The position numbers and the translations under genes were made by a program. The notes below the pieces were generated by a model. It searched no databases and was not told the DNA's origin. It was given only the letters and a program-made list of their open reading frames with translations. A DNA stretch of 29,018 nucleotides from CBDUUP01 sp965370435 (GTDB lineage Bacteria > Chloroflexota > Anaerolineae > Anaerolineales > UBA11579), in contig CBDUUP010000014.1 of assembly GCA_965370435.1 (NCBI GenBank), positions 1 to 29,018 of the forward strand, in the 5' to 3' direction. Positions within the stretch are counted from its first letter, which is position 1, and each line of letters opens with the position of its first letter. Shown piece by piece: positions 25,215 through 29,018 of this stretch.

Positions 25215-25703
25215 TCACCCAAGCTTCATCACCACCTCATCAATCTCCTCCCCACGGGCATTGGCAAAGCCCACTTCCTCGCCTGTCAGGACGAAACCGC
25301 ACTTCTCCAGCACCCGGATCGAGGCCAGGTTATCCTTGGCGGCGCGGGCGTGGATGGGGCGGGTCTTCTGCATCTCCAAGAACCGGGCCAAAGCCGCCGT
25401 AGCGATCCCCTTCCCCCAGAACGCCTTTCCCAGCCAATAAGTCACCTCCAGGTCGCCGAACATCACATAGCTGCCGATCACCCCGGCCACCTGCCCCTCG
25501 GACTCGACCGTCAGCATGGTGATGGTCTCGTCGCTGAACATCTTCTCCCAACGTGCGTCGAAGGCGGCCCGGTCGGCGGGGTCTTTCCCGGTGAAGGCGG
25601 CCATATGATTGGCTTCCGGGTCAAGCTGCTGCTCGAAAAAGATGGGCAGGTCAGTTTCGACGACCTCCCGCAGGGTGACGGATGGGGGTGTGTTTGGGGT
25701 CAA
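25215..25703 (-). CDS. GNAT acetyltransferase (RimJ/RimL-like)
   Basis: The protein has 162 residues from a TTG start with AAAGGA about 10 bases upstream. The start SVTLREVVETDLPIFFEQQ is typical of RimJ/RimL-like GNATs. The core is YWLGKAFWGKGIATAALARF, holding the acetyl-CoA loop, then the NLASIRVLEKCGFVLTGEE end motif. The gene is monocistronic and convergent with fic. The start region has a decayed duplicate at 26210-26293. The acceptor is unknown. Confidence 0.9.
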   Translation of the reverse strand: MTPNTPPSVTLREVVETDLPIFFEQQLDPEANHMAAFTGKDPADRAAFDARWEKMFSDETITMLTVESEGQVAGVIGSYVMFGDLEVTYWLGKAFWGKGIATAALARFLEMQKTRPIHARAAKDNLASIRVLEKCGFVLTGEEVGFANARGEEIDEVVMKLG

Positions 25704-25843
25704 CGTTCACTTTTCCTTTGATATTTGGCAGGTGCTATCATATCACCAACTTACTGCCCTTCAATGTTGACTCCAAGAGGTATTATGTTTACTATTTTCG
25801 AGTTTCAGGTTATGATGGATACGATAGAAAGTACGAGGTGATT

Positions 25844-26206
25844 ATGACCACGACCCAAAAGAATATCTTATTCGTTATCAATGACAGCCCCTATGGAAAT
25901 GAAAGTTCCTACGATGCGCTCCGCCTGGCGATGAACCTATCCAAACGGGCAGAGGCCAAGGTGCGGGTGTTTTTGATCGGGGATGGCGTCAATTGCGCCA
26001 TCGCTAAACAAAAAACCCCCGACGGATATTACAATATTGAACGGATGATGAGGGCGATTGCCCGGCAGGGAGAAGTTTCCACTTGAGGGAGTTGCGCAGA
26101 GGCCCGCGGGCTCGGGCCTGAGATGATGATAGATGGATTGCAATCGGGCAGCATAGATCTACTTGGAGATTGGACCATGGAGGCTGACCGTATTATTGAT
26201 TTCTGA
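25844..26206 (+). CDS. DsrE/DsrF-like selenoprotein (in-frame TGA read as Sec, UGSC motif)
   Basis: From ATG 25844 (GAGGTGA just upstream) the frame runs 80 codons to a TGA at 26084-26086, then continues open for 39 more codons to TGA 26204. Read through, the product is 120 residues, the normal DsrE/F length. The first part (NILFVINDSPYGNESSYDAL, then KTPDGYYNIERMMRAIARQG) is clearly DsrE-like. The part after the TGA (GSCAEARGLG ... LLGDWTMEADRIIDF) matches the family's second half. The TGA falls exactly at the first Cys of the family CxxC (usually CGTCMDARG), giving U81-G-S-C84. A SECIS-like hairpin follows. DsrE/F proteins handle sulfur or act as thiol carriers. The alternative is a nonsense-mutated pseudogene; no Sec machinery gene lies in the window. 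Confidence 0.75.
26084..26119 (+). promoter_or_regulatory. Candidate bacterial SECIS element (UGA plus hairpin)
   Basis: After the TGA (26084-26086), 13 bases lead to a perfect 7-bp stem, AGGCCCG (26100-26106) and CGGGCCT (26113-26119), with apical loop CGGGCT. The loop begins 20 bases after the TGA. E. coli fdhF has loop AGGTCT at a similar distance; GG, C and T agree in position. Bacterial SECIS elements need a small loop with G in its first two positions, which holds here. A competing GCCC/GGGC pairing is possible. Confidence 0.6.
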
Positions 26207-26209
26207 AAT

Positions 26210-26293
26210 CTAAACTATACCCTCACTCAATATCGTCAGATCGCTTTCCGCCGCCTCCCGCAGGATGACAGAATTCGTTGTGTTTTGCGTCAA
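26210..26293 (-). pseudogene. Remnant of a second GNAT gene (N-terminal fragment)
   Basis: On the minus strand a TTG at 26293 opens a 27-codon frame reading MTQNTTNSVILREAAESDL, then TILSEG, and ends in TAG. This parallels the start of the intact GNAT at 25703 (MTPNTPPSVTLREVVETDL). The DNA just upstream is also similar (tgatattttg versus tgatatttgg). The rest of the gene is missing. It lies four bases after the DsrE-like stop. Confidence 0.6.
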
Positions 26294-26440
26294 GGGGGCC
26301 TCTCTTCCTCTGATATTTTGTAACCCCAATCATAACTTCAACTTTCCGCCCTCATCCCCTTTACTCCTCATCATCTTCATCACCATTATAAGGTAATAAA
26401 GATAATATCGTGTAATGGCGCTAAAGGCTCAACCCAGAGG

Positions 26441-26487
26441 CGTTCTAACGTTCTAACCTTCAACCTCCCAACCTTCAACCTCCCCCC
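26441..26487. repeat. Degenerate aaccttcaacc repeat at the 3' end of hpt
   Basis: Units aaccttcaacctccc repeat and end in a C run. They overlap the last codons of the phosphoribosyltransferase, so the repeat supplies the stop codon and a Gly-Gly-Gly tail. A similar array lies at 16491-16540, again at the 3' end of a minus-strand gene. Confidence 0.65.
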
Positions 26488-27029
26488 ACCGCCGCTTTAT
26501 CCACCTCGGCGATGTATGGCAAAGTGCGGTATGCCTCGGCGAAATCCAGGCCGTAGCCCACCACCCACACGTCGGGGATCTCAAAGCCCAGGTAATCGAC
26601 CGGCGGGGGGGTGATGTCGTCCCGCTCTTTGCGGATGAGGACGCAGGTCCGCAGGGAGGCCGGTTTGCGGCTCCCCAGCAGACGGTGCAGGTAGTTGAGG
26701 GTCTTCCCGCTGTCCAGGATGTCCTCCACAATAAGGACGTGCTTCCCCACTATCATCTCCCGCAGGTCCATCACAATACGCACCTCCCCGGAGAACGCCC
26801 CGCCCATTCCATAGCTGGAAAGGGCCATGAAGTCCACCGTGTGCTTGACGGTCAAGGCTCGGGCCAGGTCGGCCAGGAAGATGAAGCTCCCCTTGAGGAT
26901 GCCGACCAAATAGATGTCTTTCTTGTCGGCGTAATCGGCGGAGATCTGGGCGGCCAGTTCGGCCACCCGCTTTTGGATGGTCTCGGCGTCGTAGATCACC
27001 CGCGCCAGTTTAGATGGCAATTCGTTCAT
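26475..27029 (-). CDS. hpt: Hypoxanthine phosphoribosyltransferase
   Basis: The protein has 184 residues, the usual length. The PRPP-binding motif VLIVEDILDSGKTL is at 98-111. Earlier come LVGILKGSFIFLADL and DFMALSSYG, the latter holding the flexible loop. Near the end are VDYLGFEIPDVWVVGYGLD and FAEAYRTLPYIAEV, both diagnostic for Hpt. It salvages hypoxanthine and guanine with PRPP to IMP and GMP. It follows the DUF2726 gene by 26 bases and is probably cotranscribed with it. The final residues come from an intergenic repeat and are probably not functional. Confidence 0.95.
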   Translation of the reverse strand: MNELPSKLARVIYDAETIQKRVAELAAQISADYADKKDIYLVGILKGSFIFLADLARALTVKHTVDFMALSSYGMGGAFSGEVRIVMDLREMIVGKHVLIVEDILDSGKTLNYLHRLLGSRKPASLRTCVLIRKERDDITPPPVDYLGFEIPDVWVVGYGLDFAEAYRTLPYIAEVDKAAVGGG

Positions 27030-27055
27030 GGTTTTCTCAATTTATGGGGATTTCC

Positions 27056-27565
27056 TCACTCGTCGATGAAGGGCGTGCCGGGCGGCTTGGATTTGAACTC
27101 GATGCCCTCTTTGGTCATCTTGGCGATGACCTGTTGGGCCATTTTACGGGGATCGTACTTCAACTGCACCGGGACTCCCAACAAGGGCATCCCCGCGCCC
27201 CGGAACACCGCTTCGATGAATTCATCCCTCAGGCCCTCGTCGAAGAAGACGCTGGTGGCTTCGTCCAACTCCAGGCCCAGCACCGGCTCCAGGGATTGAG
27301 GGTCGGTCAGCAAGAAGTCCACCTGCTTGTCGGCGATAGACTTCAGCGCATCGATGTTGTGGGCCTGATCTTCAACCTCGAAGATGTCGGCCAGACGCAC
27401 CTTGGCCAGAATGGTGAAACGGGTGCCGACCACCACTTTCAAGGTCCGGAAAAAGGCCTGCTCCGCCGGGGAGAGGAAATGCTCTCGCACGTAGTAGCGC
27501 GAACCAGGGGCGGCTTTGAATCTTCCGCTTGCAGGTTGTTGGGATTTCTTGCCAAAAAAACTCAT
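27056..27565 (-). CDS. DUF2726 domain protein
   Basis: The protein has 169 residues. After a basic start (MSFFGKKSQQP), residues 23-115 show the DUF2726 pattern: YYVREHFLSPAEQAFFRTL, then FTILAKVRLADIFEV, and KQVDFLLTDPQSLEPVLGLE ending with ELDEATS. DUF2726 is related to restriction-nuclease-like folds (DFLLTD ... GLELDE recalls D ... ExD), but many members lack proof of activity. The C-terminal 50 residues bear a GVPVQLKYDPRKMAQQVIA tail. The ATG has only a weak GAGA upstream. It precedes hpt by 26 bases. Confidence 0.85.
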   Translation of the reverse strand: MSFFGKKSQQPASGRFKAAPGSRYYVREHFLSPAEQAFFRTLKVVVGTRFTILAKVRLADIFEVEDQAHNIDALKSIADKQVDFLLTDPQSLEPVLGLELDEATSVFFDEGLRDEFIEAVFRGAGMPLLGVPVQLKYDPRKMAQQVIAKMTKEGIEFKSKPPGTPFIDE

Positions 27566-27720
27566 AAGGATTTCTCTCGATGAAATGGTGGAAACCTATC
27601 TGGAATGTATGCTTAATATACCATCTCTACCCCATTTTGTGCAACTATAAGGGCAGACTCTTTTCCCCCTTTCGACGGTCAAAGGGTTTGATTTTAGGGT
27701 GACCAAAATACTATACAAAA

Positions 27721-27753
27721 CTCCGTTTTATCAGGTAAAATAGGATAACGGAG
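27721..27753. other. Imperfect inverted repeat upstream of the lipoprotein
   Basis: CTCCGTTTTATC (27721-27732) and GATAACGGAG (27744-27753) pair with a two-base bulge in an AT-rich spacer. It could be an operator or leader hairpin for the gene at 27824; the evidence is weak. The rest of the 27566-27823 gap shows nothing recognisable. Confidence 0.3.
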
Positions 27754-27823
27754 ATAATATTTATCGTTAGACGAAAAATAACCGGGAATCCGCCCTGTTA
27801 TACCCACCTCGGAGATGAGAACG

Positions 27824-28930
27824 ATGAACAAAAAACACTTTTGGCTTGCATTGGTACTTTTGATGATTCTGGTTTCCTGCACCTCCGCGCCCTCCAGTTC
27901 CTCGACGGAGGCGCCCAAACCGGCAACCAACACGGCTCCCCCGCCCGCCGACACCGCCACAACAGCGCCCCCCGAACCTACCAACACCCTCCCACCCCCC
28001 ACCGTGACGAATACGCCTTTGCCCATGGGGGACGGCATCAACTGGGTCAAACACCCGTCCAACCCGGTGCTGGATGTGGGGCCGGAAGGCGCATGGGATG
28101 ACACCCTGGTCGGAGAACCCCGCGTGCTGGCTACCGAGGACGGATTTCACATGATCTACGTCGGTTTCGACGGCACCCGAGCCGGGGGCGGTTATTCACC
28201 TTTCTATGGCTTTGGATTAGGGGTCGCCACCTCCACCGACGCGGTGACCTGGGTGCGCCAAGGCTCTGATCCCATCTTGAGCTTGTCCGGCTCAGAGTTT
28301 GGGATGATGCACCACGGCGGCGCGATCCAGGATGACATGTACTACACTTACTATTCCCTGGGTTCGACCCGCGGCGGCGTCACGGCGACCCGCATTTACC
28401 TGGCGACCTCCCCCGACGGGCTGACCTGGACGCCCAATCCCGACCCGGTTATCAGCCCAGGCCCGGCCGGAAGCTACGACTCCTACGACGTATTCGCCCC
28501 TATCGTCCTGGTTGAGGAGGGGATGTTCAAAATGTGGTACACGGCCATGCGCAGCAATTACACCACCACCATCGCCTACGCCACCTCCCCCGATGGGATC
28601 GTCTGGACCAAGTACGAGGGCAATCCGGTGCTGGAGGAAATAGGGGCCTGGTATCCGGCGGTGCTCAATGTCAACGACGCGTATATGATGTGGTACTCCT
28701 TTGCCGGAAGCGATGGGATAGGCTCGATCTATCTGGCGACCTCGCCGGACGGCCTGGCCTGGACGGCGCTCCCGGACAACCCCGCGCTGACCCCCGGAGG
28801 AGAAGGCGAATGGGACGGCGAGGCAGTGTTCGAACCCAGCGTGTATTTCGACGGCCGGGTTTTCCACATGTGGTACACCGGCAGCAGCGGCCCGTTCATT
28901 GAACGGATCGGCTACGCCACCAGCCCTTGA
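27824..28930 (+). CDS. Lipoprotein with five-bladed beta-propeller (glycosidase-like fold)
   Basis: The protein has 368 residues. ATG 27824 is preferred over 27815 because GGAG at 27811 is nine bases upstream. The signal peptide ends in lipobox LVSC with C19, so the protein is anchored outside the membrane. A Pro/Thr/Ala-rich linker spans about 20-68. The rest is a set of repeats of the form YLATSPDGLTW ... NPVL ... MWYTG, the five-bladed propeller pattern of GH43/GH32/GH68/GH130-type proteins. The protein ends in GYATSP, and the N-terminus resumes with DGINWVKHPSNPVL, so the last blade is completed by the first strand. Catalytic acids cannot be assigned with confidence. A sugar-binding or glycoside-acting role is inferred. 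Confidence 0.83.
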   Translation: MNKKHFWLALVLLMILVSCTSAPSSSSTEAPKPATNTAPPPADTATTAPPEPTNTLPPPTVTNTPLPMGDGINWVKHPSNPVLDVGPEGAWDDTLVGEPRVLATEDGFHMIYVGFDGTRAGGGYSPFYGFGLGVATSTDAVTWVRQGSDPILSLSGSEFGMMHHGGAIQDDMYYTYYSLGSTRGGVTATRIYLATSPDGLTWTPNPDPVISPGPAGSYDSYDVFAPIVLVEEGMFKMWYTAMRSNYTTTIAYATSPDGIVWTKYEGNPVLEEIGAWYPAVLNVNDAYMMWYSFAGSDGIGSIYLATSPDGLAWTALPDNPALTPGGEGEWDGEAVFEPSVYFDGRVFHMWYTGSSGPFIERIGYATSP

Positions 28931-28973
28931 TATTCAGCCTAAATGTTGGTGAAATAGAGTAACGCATAAAAAA

Positions 28974-29018
28974 AATTAACCACGAAGGCACGAAGACACA
29001 AAGTTTTTGTTTTTCTTA
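28974..29018. repeat. Dispersed intergenic palindrome, family A copy 7 (cut by the right edge)
   Basis: The left arm and spacer (ttaaccacgaaggcacgaag, then acacaaag and a T-rich run) match the other copies. The right arm would lie outside the window. Confidence 0.75.

Noticed and set aside
26084..26206. Plain nonsense-mutated DsrE pseudogene
   Set aside because: It is not excluded, but it is less likely: the downstream frame is intact, the TGA sits exactly at a redox Cys, and a SECIS-like hairpin follows.

Overview
The window looks like a chromosomal segment of a Chloroflexota-type bacterium (Anaerolineae-like). This is an inference, because there is no rRNA or marker gene to prove it. The reasons are a CpXC-domain protein, a DUF2089/SHOCT pair, FmdB, an archaeal-type NMN adenylyltransferase, and many intergenic palindromic repeats between GC-rich housekeeping genes. 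Three stretches are visibly AT-rich and look acquired: about 1,980-3,090, 8,570-8,710 and 20,950-24,000.

Layout. 1-3,092 (-): a large STAND-type protein, cut by the left edge. It has two membrane helices, a RecG/Schlafen-associated GHKL-like ATPase, an NB-ARC-type NTPase, a winged helix and 40-residue TPRs. 3,387-9,751 (+): a CpXC protein, an FkbM methyltransferase, a GT4 glycosyltransferase, a GNAT, an alpha/beta hydrolase with a strong terminator, a 60-residue protein behind a consensus promoter, and a DUF2089/SHOCT pair. FmdB (-) follows. 10,588-16,462 (+): a membrane-bound heterodisulfide-reductase-like Fe-S protein, a lipoylated 2-oxoacid dehydrogenase E2, dihydrolipoyl dehydrogenase (E3) and a haloalkane dehalogenase. 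No E1 is present.

16,541-20,867 (-): a tight five-gene operon built around NAD synthesis. In transcription order it is a small unknown protein, NadM-type adenylyltransferase, a von Willebrand A protein with a zinc ribbon, a truncated pyruvate-kinase-like protein, and NAD synthetase. The synthetase's glutaminase nucleophile Cys is Gly.

20,951-23,301 (-): an AT-rich accessory block of four small proteins (three with helix-turn-helix features), a structured palindromic element and a PD-(D/E)XK nuclease-like protein. 23,302-24,002 has no gene but carries an 87-bp direct repeat, a long imperfect hairpin and a palindromic operator over the promoter of a Fic protein (24,003, +).

25,215-28,930: a GNAT (-); a DsrE/F-family gene (+) whose reading frame crosses an in-frame TGA at the first Cys of its CxxC motif; a decayed second GNAT start (-); hypoxanthine phosphoribosyltransferase and a DUF2726 protein (-); and a lipoprotein with a five-bladed propeller (+).

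The strongest finding is the DsrE-like gene as an unannotated selenoprotein (UGSC motif, with a SECIS-like hairpin whose loop resembles that of E. coli fdhF). Next are the chimeric membrane GHKL-STAND-TPR protein, the glutaminase-dead NadE inside an operon with vWA and pyruvate-kinase-like partners, and the HTH/nuclease island with a structured RNA-like element.
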